Source: Marinobacter sp. ELB17 (GTDB lineage: Bacteria > Pseudomonadota > Gammaproteobacteria > Pseudomonadales > Oleiphilaceae). From it: a DNA stretch of 64,000 nucleotides. Made by a program: the position numbers and the translations under genes. Below the pieces are notes generated by a model. That model was given only the letters and a program-made list of their open reading frames with translations, ran no database searches and was not told the origin of the DNA. Each line of letters starts with the position of its first letter. The stretch's first letter is position 1. Where the stretch lies: assembly GCF_000169375.1 (NCBI RefSeq), contig NZ_AAXY01000006.1, positions 62,001 to 126,000 of the forward strand, in the 5' to 3' direction. Shown here in pieces: positions 55,825 through 64,000 of the stretch.

Positions 55825-56520
55825 TTACCGGCAGCCAATAATCTGATCGACGAGGTCGGTTAGTTCGGCTGCAACCAGGTCTGGAAGGGGTACGCCAGGG
55901 GCAGGTAGAATAGCGTTGTTGGGGCGGGTGACAAATGCACCGCGGCAACCGGCGGCCTGGGCGCCTATGGTGTCCCAAAGGTGACAGGCGACCAGGCACA
56001 AGTCTGAGGTCTCGACAGACAACGCCTTCGCGACCAGGCGATAGGTTTCAGGGGCGGGTTTGAATTTACCCGTCTCCTCGATGCTGAAGGTTCGCTCAAA
56101 AAAGTGACTTAATCCCGCCTTTTCTAGCGGGGTGGGCGAAGCGCCGCTGGCGGAGTTGGTCAGGGTGACCAGTCTGAAACCTGCATCGCGCAACCGGGTA
56201 AGAGCTGGAATAGCGTCCGGATGCACCGGCATTGTACTCATCCGCGTTTTCAACTCCGCAATATCGTCATCCCCAATGTCCACCTGGTGAATGTCGGCGG
56301 TCATCCGCAGTGCGCCCACGCCAAGTGCTCCAAAGGGCGTGTAAAGACCGGACAGAGTCATTGTCTGTGAATAAAGAACCAATGCCGAAAACCATTCCCT
56401 CAGCACCTGTCGATCGCCGAACACGCGATGAAATAAAGGCTCCAGAGTGGTTATATCGAGAAGTGTTTCATTCACATCAAACACAATAATGGATGGAAAC
56501 TTCTTGTCGGGCATGAACAT
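55825..56520 (-). CDS. Haloacid dehalogenase type II family hydrolase
   Basis: 231 residues. Nucleophile Asp15 in VFDVNETLLD, then TLTNSASGAS, the lysine in FKPAPETY and the acidic motif in HLWDTIGAQAAGCRGAFV, all typical of (S)-2-haloacid dehalogenase-type HAD enzymes. Removes halide from short 2-haloacids or acts on an unknown analogue. AAAAGAGA precedes ATG 56520; ATG 56514 is an alternative. Stands alone. Confidence 0.85.
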   Translation of the reverse strand: MFMPDKKFPSIIVFDVNETLLDITTLEPLFHRVFGDRQVLREWFSALVLYSQTMTLSGLYTPFGALGVGALRMTADIHQVDIGDDDIAELKTRMSTMPVHPDAIPALTRLRDAGFRLVTLTNSASGASPTPLEKAGLSHFFERTFSIEETGKFKPAPETYRLVAKALSVETSDLCLVACHLWDTIGAQAAGCRGAFVTRPNNAILPAPGVPLPDLVAAELTDLVDQIIGCR

Positions 56521-56559
56521 TCTCTTTTGGGTTGCATTATTAATCGCGGAAACTAGACA

Positions 56560-57324
56560 TCAGTTCATGGCCAGTCGGGCATCTGTGCGTTTACAGCTTA
56601 AGAATTCAGACGTTGCCAACCACTCGGGATCCGGGTAGTAGGTGAACAGATACTGGTTTTCTTTCAGGCTATCGATCAGTTTGATGGCGACTTCCTGGCG
56701 AACTGCAGGGCAGCCGTGGCTGCGCCCCAAACGCCCGGTTTGTTCTATGAAGTTCTTGCTGACGTAATCGGCACCGTGAATGACGATGGCCCGCTGGTAG
56801 GCCAGATCGTTTACGCCTGCCTCCAATCCTTTCAGGCGCAATGAGTAGCCGTTGCGACCGTGATAACTGTTGAGCGTGCGAAACAGGCCAATACTGGATT
56901 GATAGCTTTCCGGAATGTTGGAAAATGACTTGGCCTCGGCATTGCCCGAGCCCCGGCCATGGGACACAAGCTCTTTAAACAGCAATTTTTGGCGTTTAAG
57001 GTCAAACACCCAAAGCCGCTGCTCAGTTGATGGCAATGAAAAATCGATGACGGCAAGCCTCTTGGCATCGGGTTGTGCGCAGGCCAGTGCCCGCGCTGCC
57101 AGGCGCAAGACCTGTGGATTGGCTCTTGGTGCCAGCTTTGCCAGTGTGTTGTTGAGGCGAGTTTGCTGGGCTGTAGACGTTGCGCTACTAAACGTTGCGC
57201 TATCAGAGGTTGCTTTAGTTAAGGGTTTGTCGGAATTGGCGGCCATCGCATTGTGGCCCCCCAGAATTATTTGACTACACAGAGCCGCGCCGAGCAGCCA
57301 TTGGTTTAAACGTATCATCGGCAT
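56560..57324 (-). CDS. Periplasmic murein L,D-transpeptidase catalytic domain protein
   Basis: 254 residues with a signal peptide (hydrophobic WLLGAALCSQIILGGHNAMA). The YkuD_2-type catalytic domain has IVIHGADYVSKNF and GRSHGCPAVRQEV with the nucleophile Cys. A Ser/Thr/Ala-rich linker follows the signal peptide. Acts on peptidoglycan in the periplasm. Divergent from a second, larger L,D-transpeptidase gene. Confidence 0.85.
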   Translation of the reverse strand: MPMIRLNQWLLGAALCSQIILGGHNAMAANSDKPLTKATSDSATFSSATSTAQQTRLNNTLAKLAPRANPQVLRLAARALACAQPDAKRLAVIDFSLPSTEQRLWVFDLKRQKLLFKELVSHGRGSGNAEAKSFSNIPESYQSSIGLFRTLNSYHGRNGYSLRLKGLEAGVNDLAYQRAIVIHGADYVSKNFIEQTGRLGRSHGCPAVRQEVAIKLIDSLKENQYLFTYYPDPEWLATSEFLSCKRTDARLAMN

Positions 57325-57495
57325 CCAGAAAATCCGTATTAAAGGCAGGACTTTACCTGACGTTAAACTGTCTTACTGGTAAAGGCGGATCATACTGTCA
57401 CTATAAACGCGGATCATCCGGTTTTCCGCAAGGTGCGTAATTATAACGTTAGAGGTCGAAATAGCCAGTTTTTATCTGGCACATGGAGGAATTGT

Positions 57496-59196
57496 ATGCT
57501 GGGGCGTCATGCGATAAGCCGCTTTTTGCTGCCGCTTGTATTGTGGCTGGGAGTTGCCGGCCACAGCGTGGCGGTGCAGGAAAACAGCGAGTCAGACCAA
57601 GATTTCGCTGCTTACCTATCGTTTGAAACTGAAGATTTGCGCGCTTTTTACGCGGCTAGAGACGGTCGGTTTGTGTGGCAGCACAGTGAATCGGTTGCGG
57701 CTTTTGCTGCTGCACTCAATACCCTGCAAAGTGATGGCCTGAATGTAACCGACTACCAACCCGGCGCCATCATGGCGCGTTATCGTCAACTGCAGGCACC
57801 GTACACTACAGCCAATGATCGCCTGCGCTTTGAATTGTCGGTAAGCCGAATCCTGTTGACCGCGTTGACGCACCTGCAGCGCGGCAAGGTGGACCCGTAT
57901 CAGATTGATCCTCAGTGGGAAATACCGGTTATGGCGCGCGCTCTGGATTATCAGGGAATTTCCGAGGCGGTAGATGCGCAGCGTTTTGAACAGGCGTTTT
58001 CCCTGGCACGGCCTTACCCGGCGCCTTACCAACGCCTGCGTGCGGGGCTGGCATACTATCGCAATATCCAGCTGGAGGGCGGCTGGCAGCAGTTGCCGCA
58101 ACGACCTCAGTCACTAAGGCCGGGCGATGTCGACGCCGATGTCCCTCTGCTACGCCAGCGATTGGCGATGATAGGAGGCCTGGGCTTACAAAACGCCATG
58201 TCCGCTGTCCAGCCCGAAGAACAGACTGCGACTCTTCTTGAATACGATGAAGCCATGGTAGGGGCCGTGCGTCTTTTTCAGCGACACCACTTGCTGGAGG
58301 CAGACGGTATAGTGGGTCAACAAACACGAAACGCGTTTAATGTGTCTGTTGACGAGCGCATTAACCAGATTCGAGCCAACCTGGAGCGCGCTCGTTGGTT
58401 GTTACACGGCGAAGCCAGCGCTTTTATTCTGGTGGATATTGCCGGTTATCGCATAAGCTACTTTCGCCCTAACGGCGAAATCTGGCGTTCGCGGATTGTG
58501 GTTGGCCAGCCCTATCGCAGCACGCCGTCGCTGCGCTCCGAGATTACCCACTTAACCGTCAATCCGACCTGGACAGTGCCACCGACCATTTATCGGGAAG
58601 ACTCGTTGCCAAAAATTCGCGATGACATCGGCTATCTGTATCGCCAGAACATGAGCGTGCTTGACCTTCGGGGGCAGCGCCTGGATCCGCAACAGATCGA
58701 CTGGTGGAATCCCGGTAGCATTATGCTGCGCCAGGGCCCGGGCCCGATGAATGCGCTGGGGCAATTGGTTCTGCGTTTTCCCAACAACCACCTGGTGTAT
58801 TTGCACGATACGCCTGCGCAGGCGCTGTTCGGGCGCCAACAGCGGGCGTTCAGTTCGGGTTGCATTCGGGTACAAGGCATAACGGAGTTGGCACAACTGC
58901 TGTTTGACGACACCGACACGGCTGCGGATGTGAAAGCATTGATTGCGACTGGAGACACCCGCAATATTAAACTGCGGCGCACGATGCCGGTCATACTGCA
59001 TTATTGGACGGTACACCCGGGCGAAGACGGCGAGTTGGTGTTTCGCCCGGATATTTATCAACAAGATGCCAGACTGCAGAAAGCGCTCGACCAACCTTTG
59101 GGATCACAGGGCTGGTTCGAGTTTAATCATTTGACGCCAGGTGAGTCCGAATCAGGTCTGCCAGTTGACGTGCTGGTTCCGATGGCCGGCCAATAG
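57496..59196 (+). CDS. L,D-transpeptidase, YcbB (LdtD) type
   Basis: 566 residues from ATG 57496, which follows GGAGGA; the open frame from 57433 lacks a ribosome site. Signal peptide or anchor near the start (FLLPLVLWLGVAGHSVA). A peptidoglycan-binding repeat (VGAVRLFQRHHLLEADGIVG) precedes the catalytic domain, with HDTPAQALFGRQQRAFSSGC (nucleophile Cys) then IRV. Would form 3-3 cross-links in peptidoglycan. Its 3' end overlaps the convergent LysR gene by 74 bp. Confidence 0.9.
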   Translation: MLGRHAISRFLLPLVLWLGVAGHSVAVQENSESDQDFAAYLSFETEDLRAFYAARDGRFVWQHSESVAAFAAALNTLQSDGLNVTDYQPGAIMARYRQLQAPYTTANDRLRFELSVSRILLTALTHLQRGKVDPYQIDPQWEIPVMARALDYQGISEAVDAQRFEQAFSLARPYPAPYQRLRAGLAYYRNIQLEGGWQQLPQRPQSLRPGDVDADVPLLRQRLAMIGGLGLQNAMSAVQPEEQTATLLEYDEAMVGAVRLFQRHHLLEADGIVGQQTRNAFNVSVDERINQIRANLERARWLLHGEASAFILVDIAGYRISYFRPNGEIWRSRIVVGQPYRSTPSLRSEITHLTVNPTWTVPPTIYREDSLPKIRDDIGYLYRQNMSVLDLRGQRLDPQQIDWWNPGSIMLRQGPGPMNALGQLVLRFPNNHLVYLHDTPAQALFGRQQRAFSSGCIRVQGITELAQLLFDDTDTAADVKALIATGDTRNIKLRRTMPVILHYWTVHPGEDGELVFRPDIYQQDARLQKALDQPLGSQGWFEFNHLTPGESESGLPVDVLVPMAGQ

Positions 59197-60016
59197 AGCG
59201 GTGCAGGGCGATTTCAACGGATTGTAACGCCGGCATGCCGCTGCGCTCGTCAATCACCCGCAGTTGATCGGTTAGCATATTGCGGGTTACCACAACCACC
59301 GCCAAACCGGCCACGACAACCGGTAAAAGGCCGGTCATGGACTGGCTGGAATAGGCCATGCGCCAGCTCCGGCCTGCAGCCGCCAGCGACGCTTCAGCAA
59401 CATCACGAAACACGTCTGCGCCCGGCGAATAAAGCGCGAGCGGTATCGGGTCGGCCAGTGATGGTTGCGCGGTGGCGCCAACGGCCCATACCAGCGGTTC
59501 GCGGCGAATCACCTCACCGCCCGGTGAACGCACCTGACGCGTTACCACGGCCATATCCAGGCCGCCATCCTGTACCTGCTTCACCAGATCAACGCTGGAG
59601 CGGCAAATAACCTGTAACTGAATCGCCGGATATCGCTGGCTGAAGTGCGATAACACGGACGTCAGCAGAAAGGCGTAATCCTCGGGAATACCCAGGCTCA
59701 GCTCGCCGGAGACCTGTCGGCGTTGAACGTCGTCCACCGCTTCGCTGTTTAGCGCCAGCATTTTTCGCGCGTACCCCACCAGCTTTTGCCCCTCGGCTGT
59801 CAGGCGAATTTTACGACCTTCGGGTTCATGCAGGGCAACGTCCAATGATGCTTCCAGCCGTCGCAGCTGCATGCTCACAGCCGATTGTGTGTAAGCCAGG
59901 CGTTCAGCCGCCGCAGTCACGCTGCCGGCGTCGGCAATCGCGACCAGCGTACGCAACATGTTCAGATCCAGAATGCGCCGTCTCAAATCATCAATTCCTG
60001 TTATGTTATCAATCAA
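59123..60016 (-). CDS. LysR family regulator
   Basis: 297 residues; helix-turn-helix LNMLRTLVAIADAGSVTAAA with ERLAYTQSAVSMQLRRLE, and a substrate-binding domain (ELSLGIPEDYAFLLTSVLSH). Divergent from the EamA transporter gene over 84 bp, so probably its regulator. The C-terminal codons overlap the end of the L,D-transpeptidase gene on the opposite strand. Confidence 0.9.
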   Translation of the reverse strand: MIDNITGIDDLRRRILDLNMLRTLVAIADAGSVTAAAERLAYTQSAVSMQLRRLEASLDVALHEPEGRKIRLTAEGQKLVGYARKMLALNSEAVDDVQRRQVSGELSLGIPEDYAFLLTSVLSHFSQRYPAIQLQVICRSSVDLVKQVQDGGLDMAVVTRQVRSPGGEVIRREPLVWAVGATAQPSLADPIPLALYSPGADVFRDVAEASLAAAGRSWRMAYSSQSMTGLLPVVVAGLAVVVVTRNMLTDQLRVIDERSGMPALQSVEIALHRSIGRPSEPARQLADLIRTHLASND

Positions 60017-60100
60017 AAAATGTCGATTTTGTGATGTGTTTAAAGTGTATAGGGTTAGACCCTGTCTTGCTAATTCAGCAGCGTCGAGGGAGTACTAACG

Positions 60101-61027
60101 GTGAGTAGCCATACCATTGCAATACACCAACCGCTTTATCTCAGCGTCTTTGCGGCACTTGTCGCCGTTGTCCTGTGGGCGATCGCGCCGCTGCTGGTGG
60201 ATATCGCAAGCGCGGTACCGCCGTTTCGGCTGGCAACAATTGCTCTGTTAAGTGGTGCTGTGGCGGCTTTGCCCATGACGTTGCGCAAGCGCAAAAAAGC
60301 GCAAACGGAACCCAGGCAGGTAACGCTGTCGCTCAAGTGGAAACTGGTGATTTACGGATTGGTACCGGCGCTGATTTTTGGCGCCGTGGCCAGTTATCTG
60401 GCGAGCATGGATAAGGCGCCTGCTGCGGAGGCCGCGTTGATTACGTACACCTGGCCCATACTGTTTATTGTGCTTAGCCAATGGATGTTTCATCGGCGCA
60501 TTTCATTGCCAGTCATCGTCGGGGCCGGTATTGCATTTTGTGGCGCAGCGGTCTTGATATCGCCTGATTCCCTGGGAGCAGGCACTAGCGGCCATTACGC
60601 CGGTTATGCATTGGCACTGCTGGCCGCTTGCTGTTGGGCATTGTATTCGTGGATTTGTCAGGCGGCGCCGGTAGCGATTGCACCACTGATGCCCTTGCTG
60701 TTTCTGGTTGCAGGCGCCGGCGCGGCAACCGCAGATACTTTGACTGGGAGCGCACTGGGAATGCCTTCCGGTGGGGCTTTGCTGGCCGGCATCGCTCTTG
60801 GTCTTGGACCTTATGGGCTTGCTATGGTGGCTTGGGACCTGGCTGTGCGTACCGGGCCTACGGCGTTGGTTGGCAGCTTGGCCTATGCGGTGCCGGTATT
60901 GGCCGCGGTGCTTTTGGTTGTTGCGGGCATTGCCTCCCCGGATTGGCGTTTGCCGGTGGCGGCGTTACTGGTAGTGGCCGGCTCGGTGGTGGCATCTATG
61001 AAATCTGGCCGCCAACAACCGGCCTAG
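60101..61027 (+). CDS. EamA/DMT family transporter
   Basis: 308 residues, ten hydrophobic segments in two EamA repeats (ALVAVVLWAIAPLLVDIASA; ALLAACCWALYSWICQAAP). GTG start at 60101 with GAGGGAG upstream. Likely exports a metabolite or drug-like compound under control of the divergent LysR protein. Convergent with yceI. Confidence 0.88.
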   Translation: MSSHTIAIHQPLYLSVFAALVAVVLWAIAPLLVDIASAVPPFRLATIALLSGAVAALPMTLRKRKKAQTEPRQVTLSLKWKLVIYGLVPALIFGAVASYLASMDKAPAAEAALITYTWPILFIVLSQWMFHRRISLPVIVGAGIAFCGAAVLISPDSLGAGTSGHYAGYALALLAACCWALYSWICQAAPVAIAPLMPLLFLVAGAGAATADTLTGSALGMPSGGALLAGIALGLGPYGLAMVAWDLAVRTGPTALVGSLAYAVPVLAAVLLVVAGIASPDWRLPVAALLVVAGSVVASMKSGRQQPA

Positions 61028-61050
61028 AGTCGGTCAACTTAGAGCTAACC

Positions 61051-61686
61051 CTATTCCTTGATAGCTTCAAAACCAAAGCGCAGGGTAACTTCGTCGCCCA
61101 CCATGTCGCCATCAAGGCCGTAGGTCATGCCCCATTCGCTGCGTTTCAGTCGGGTTTCGGCGCTAATACCCAGGGTGTATTCCTCGTGCCCGAACGGATA
61201 AACCGCAGATTTGTTGAGCGTTACGTTTAACACAACCGGATTGGTTTGCCCGAGCATGGCCAGGTCCCCGGTGACCTGGCCGGTGTTATCGCCGGTGGTG
61301 TTGAAATCGGTCATGGTGAAAACGATGTCGGGGTGCTTGGAACTGTCGAGGAAGTCTTTGCTGGTGACATGCTCGTCGCGCTTTTTGTGATTGGTGAATA
61401 CGCTGTCGCTTTTGAATATCAGCTTGCCGGAACTGAGCTCACGGGTTTCCTCGTCGTAAACAAATGCTCCTTCTATCTCGCGGAACATGCCCATCACCGG
61501 GGCGTAGCCGATGTGCATGATTTCAAACACCATGGAAAAGTGCTCGTCATCGACCTTGAAGTGGGTCGGCTCGGCGTGAACCAGCGGGGCTGAAGCCAAA
61601 CAAACAGGCACTAGAACAGCGCTAGCAATTTGGCGCAAGGATAGGACAGCGATTCCGGAAGTACGGTTTTTCTCAGTCTGTTTCAT
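61051..61686 (-). CDS. YceI family periplasmic protein
   Basis: 211 residues from ATG 61686 (GGAGAG upstream; an upstream frame to 61719 is unsupported). A signal peptide ends at VHA; the rest is the YceI lipocalin-like barrel (HFKVDDEHFSMVFEIMHIGY; VTGDLAMLGQTNPVVLNVTL). Such proteins bind isoprenoid-type lipids. Its start overlaps the CDP-alcohol phosphatidyltransferase gene by 14 bp, so the two are co-translated. Confidence 0.9.
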   Translation of the reverse strand: MKQTEKNRTSGIAVLSLRQIASAVLVPVCLASAPLVHAEPTHFKVDDEHFSMVFEIMHIGYAPVMGMFREIEGAFVYDEETRELSSGKLIFKSDSVFTNHKKRDEHVTSKDFLDSSKHPDIVFTMTDFNTTGDNTGQVTGDLAMLGQTNPVVLNVTLNKSAVYPFGHEEYTLGISAETRLKRSEWGMTYGLDGDMVGDEVTLRFGFEAIKE

Positions 61687-62428
61687 GTTGTTCTCTCCGT
61701 TGATAGAGCCAATATACATCTAGAAAAAACGACCAGGTTAACAGCAACAGCGCCGTTGCCAGCGACACGCTGACAAGCAGGGAAGGCGCTGTCGGCACAA
61801 TTGCCACCATCAGCGTGACAATCTGCCATACGCAGACTGTCTTGCGGCGGAAGCTCGGCGGCAGCGGCTGGTTTATCCATGGCAGGGCCCAGGCAGCCAC
61901 TACAAATCCATAGCGCATCAGGCCCAGCGCCAGTACCCAGGCGCCAGCTTTGCCAATGGCGAAAACCATCAGGCACAGGCCGAGAATAAACAGCGCGTCC
62001 AGTTCCATATCGAATCTGGCGCCGAACTCACTGGTGCTGTTGGTGCGCCGCGCCAACTGACCGTCTACGCCGTCCAGTATCAGTGCTAACAAAGCCGCAA
62101 CGGCATACCACCAAAGGCGGTTAACCGACAGTTCAGCACCTGCGGCCACAGCGCAGGCAATGGCCACCAATACAATGATCATGCAACCGCGCAGCAGAGT
62201 TGCCCGATTGGCCCAGCCAAAATTTTGGTGTGGCGGCCAGCGTGTTAGCACACTCGCCACAATAGCGGCATAAAGAATGATGGTTATCGCGGTGGCCAGT
62301 GTGGCTGCGGCAGCCTGGGTTGATGCAACAGGCGGAATCACCAGTGCAAACAAAACCGCCAGCACAATGGCACTCCATAGCAGGTCCATCCATGGCGCAA
62401 GGCCTTGCGCCTGGGGTGCTGAATTCAT
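61673..62428 (-). CDS. CDP-alcohol phosphatidyltransferase family protein
   Basis: Integral membrane enzyme, 251 residues, about six membrane segments. The full catalytic motif is present: Asp119, Asp122, the AR pair, Gly136, Asp140 and Asp144 (DGVDGQLARR ... FDMELD). Transfers a phosphatidyl or similar group from a CDP-linked donor to an alcohol; substrate unknown. Divergent over 64 bp from an MDR dehydrogenase gene and probably part of the same locus. Confidence 0.88.
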   Translation of the reverse strand: MNSAPQAQGLAPWMDLLWSAIVLAVLFALVIPPVASTQAAAATLATAITIILYAAIVASVLTRWPPHQNFGWANRATLLRGCMIIVLVAIACAVAAGAELSVNRLWWYAVAALLALILDGVDGQLARRTNSTSEFGARFDMELDALFILGLCLMVFAIGKAGAWVLALGLMRYGFVVAAWALPWINQPLPPSFRRKTVCVWQIVTLMVAIVPTAPSLLVSVSLATALLLLTWSFFLDVYWLYQRREQHETD

Positions 62429-62492
62429 CAGTGAACTCCGTTAATAATTCTGTAGACTGTTTAACTTTCAGTATAGACACAAGGAGTACTAG

Positions 62493-63506
62493 ATGAGTTC
62501 CACAAATGATGACTCATCGCACGCTGCGACACGGGCATTCTGGATTACCGCCGCTGGCGAAGGGAAAATACTGGACACGGCTTTGAGTGACCCGCCAGGC
62601 ACGAGTGCGGCCACTACCGACACTGAGGTAACAGTGCAATCGTTGTACTCCGGTGTTAGCCGTGGCACCGAATCTCTGGTATTTCATGGCCGAGTGCCTG
62701 CCAGCGAGCACCAGAGTATGCGCGCACCTTTTCAGCAGGGAGATTTCCCTTGGCCCGTTAAATACGGCTACGCCAATGTTGGCCGAGTTGTCAGTGGCCC
62801 CGAGGGATTAGCCGGCAAGACGGTATTTTGTCTGTACCCACATCAACAACGTTATAAAGTGCCTGCTTCGGCCGTTGCGCCTTTGCCGCCGGGGTTACCT
62901 GCGGCTCGTGCAATATTGGCAGCCAATATGGAGACCGCTGTAAATGGCCTTTGGGATGCCATGCCCGGCGTGGGCGACCGCATTGCGGTGGTGGGTTTGG
63001 GTGTTGTTGGGTTGCTGGTAGCCTGGTTAGCCAGCCGCATACCCGGAACCCACGTCGTCGCTCTGGACACCAACTCTGGTCGCGAGGCGGTGGCGCGTAA
63101 GCTGGGCCTGAACTTCGCCAGCCAAAGCAGCGCCGATGATTTTGACCTGGTGATTCACGCCAGTGGCCAAAGTGCCGGCTTGGCGACAGCCCTTGGCCTG
63201 GCTGGTCCGGAGGCAACGGTGGTGGAAATGAGCTGGTACGGCGACCAGCCCGTCAACGCACTCCTGGGCGGGGCCTTTCATCCCCGCCGCCTGACCCTGA
63301 AATCCAGCCAGGTGGGTGGGATTAGCCCGCTTCGCCAGCCGCGCTGGGATTATCGCCGGCGCCTGATACTGGCTCTGGACTTGCTGCAAGATCCGGTGTT
63401 AGACGCTCTGATCAGCGCAGAAACCCCGTTCGAGCAAATGCCGCAAACCATGGCGCAAATTCTTGGCCCGGGTGATGATACTTTATGCCATCGAATTCGT
63501 TATTAG
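62493..63506 (+). CDS. MDR-family (alcohol) dehydrogenase lacking zinc cysteines
   Basis: 337 residues of the medium-chain dehydrogenase family, with VVGLGVVGLLVAWLASRI as the NAD(P)-binding turn. The N-terminal segment SGVSRGTESLVFHGRVP has Ser where catalytic zinc Cys stands in true alcohol dehydrogenases; this resembles the BchC-like subgroup. AAGGAG precedes the start. Followed by the pterin-synthase-like gene, an arrangement I recall from other proteobacteria without an assigned product. Confidence 0.82.
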   Translation: MSSTNDDSSHAATRAFWITAAGEGKILDTALSDPPGTSAATTDTEVTVQSLYSGVSRGTESLVFHGRVPASEHQSMRAPFQQGDFPWPVKYGYANVGRVVSGPEGLAGKTVFCLYPHQQRYKVPASAVAPLPPGLPAARAILAANMETAVNGLWDAMPGVGDRIAVVGLGVVGLLVAWLASRIPGTHVVALDTNSGREAVARKLGLNFASQSSADDFDLVIHASGQSAGLATALGLAGPEATVVEMSWYGDQPVNALLGGAFHPRRLTLKSSQVGGISPLRQPRWDYRRRLILALDLLQDPVLDALISAETPFEQMPQTMAQILGPGDDTLCHRIRY

Positions 63507-63574
63507 TCATAACTCTTTATAGACAGCTTTGCACAGTAGGCTTCTCACATTATGCTTTGCCAAAGGAGATTTAA

Positions 63575-63973
63575 ATGTACAGCCTGACCGTTCGCGATCA
63601 CATCATGATTGCCCACAGTTTTAACGGCGGAATTTTTGGGCCCGCTCAGAAAACCCACGGCGCCACTTATATCGTTGACGTTAGCTTTGAGCGTAAGACG
63701 CTCGACTATGACGATCTGATTGTGGACATTGGCCTTGCTTCAGAGCAGTTGAAAGCACTGCTGGCGGAGTTCAACATGAAAAATCTGGACGACGTGGAGG
63801 AATTCAAAGGCCGCAACACCACCACCGAATTTATGGCAAAGGTTATATTTGAACGACTTGCAGCGGTGATTCGAACCGGCCAACTGGGGGAGTCAGGCAA
63901 AGGTGTTGAACGCCTGAAGGTAACCTTGGCGGAATCCCATATTGCCTGGGCCAGCTACCATGGCGACATTTGA
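63575..63973 (+). CDS. 6-pyruvoyl/6-carboxy-tetrahydropterin synthase-like protein
   Basis: 132 residues with the PTPS/QueD fold: first zinc His14 in MIAHSFNG, KTHGATYIVDV around residue 28, NTTTEFMAKVIFERL and the catalytic glutamate/His stretch AESHIAWASY. The usual HGH is HGA (Ala30), and the catalytic Cys that precedes it is absent, so normal QueD chemistry is doubtful. Annotation as 6-carboxytetrahydropterin synthase would be by fold only. AAAGGAG lies before the start. Overlaps the next start. Confidence 0.82.
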   Translation: MYSLTVRDHIMIAHSFNGGIFGPAQKTHGATYIVDVSFERKTLDYDDLIVDIGLASEQLKALLAEFNMKNLDDVEEFKGRNTTTEFMAKVIFERLAAVIRTGQLGESGKGVERLKVTLAESHIAWASYHGDI

Positions 63974-64000
63974 ATCCAGCCACGAGCTGCTGTTTGTTGT
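63960..64000 (+). CDS. Start of a further gene, cut by the window edge
   Basis: ATG 63960 lies inside the 3' end of the pterin-synthase-like gene and reads MATFESSHELLFV. Comparable loci have a glycosyltransferase next, whose first strand (LLFVV-like) would fit, but 13 residues are too few to assign. Confidence 0.3.
   Translation, partial: MATFESSHELLFV

Overview
The window reads as chromosome of a marine or halophilic gammaproteobacterium (Marinobacter/Halomonas/Pseudomonas type). This is inferred from gene content: glycine betaine catabolism, two solute importers (TRAP and dipeptide-type ABC), NrtR-controlled NAD salvage and c-di-GMP signalling. No rRNA gene or intact tRNA was seen. Several junctions carry decayed genes, so this looks like a mosaic region between core segments.

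0-19.2 kb: a GC-rich glycine betaine to pyruvate catabolic island. It encodes dgcA-dgcB with a dedicated ETF pair, gbcA/gbcB (Rieske demethylase and reductase, divergently transcribed), soxBDAG (tetrameric sarcosine oxidase), fdhA, a GbdR-type regulator, sdaA and purU. Betaine goes to dimethylglycine, sarcosine and glycine; the C1 units leave as formaldehyde or folate adducts handled by FdhA and PurU. glyA is not in the window. sdaA as given carries three single-base deletions.

19.2-28.8 kb: a decayed IS21-type remnant, then a minus-strand operon: GntR/FCD regulator, CaiB-type CoA transferase, TRAP transporter (M, P, Q), fused aconitase-type hydratase and HMG-CoA-lyase-type lyase. I read this as a C5 branched dicarboxylate (citraconate/citramalate-like) cassette.

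29-39.1 kb: a tightly overlapped minus-strand operon with an M20 amidohydrolase/carbamoylase, dipeptide-type ABC importer, FAD-linked 2-hydroxyacid dehydrogenase, EamA exporter and the stub of an aminotransferase, with a divergent LysR gene.

39.1-45.3 kb: a decayed M20 peptidase, then nrtR and pncB-nadE-pncA-nadD' (nadD truncated) with twin NrtR-like operators. The block is bracketed by two direct copies of a short repeat; a 5'-truncated exonuclease follows.

45.3-55.2 kb: signalling genes: a MinD/FlhG-like ATPase, an HDOD-histidine kinase, a receiver-PAS-GGDEF-EAL protein, a chemoreceptor and an EAL-CBS-GGDEF protein. A decayed junction with a tRNA-Arg remnant splits them.

55.2-64 kb: gene fragments, a haloacid dehalogenase, two L,D-transpeptidases, LysR/EamA, and the start of a locus with CDP-alcohol phosphatidyltransferase, YceI, an MDR dehydrogenase and an atypical 6-pyruvoyltetrahydropterin-synthase-like protein, running off the right edge.
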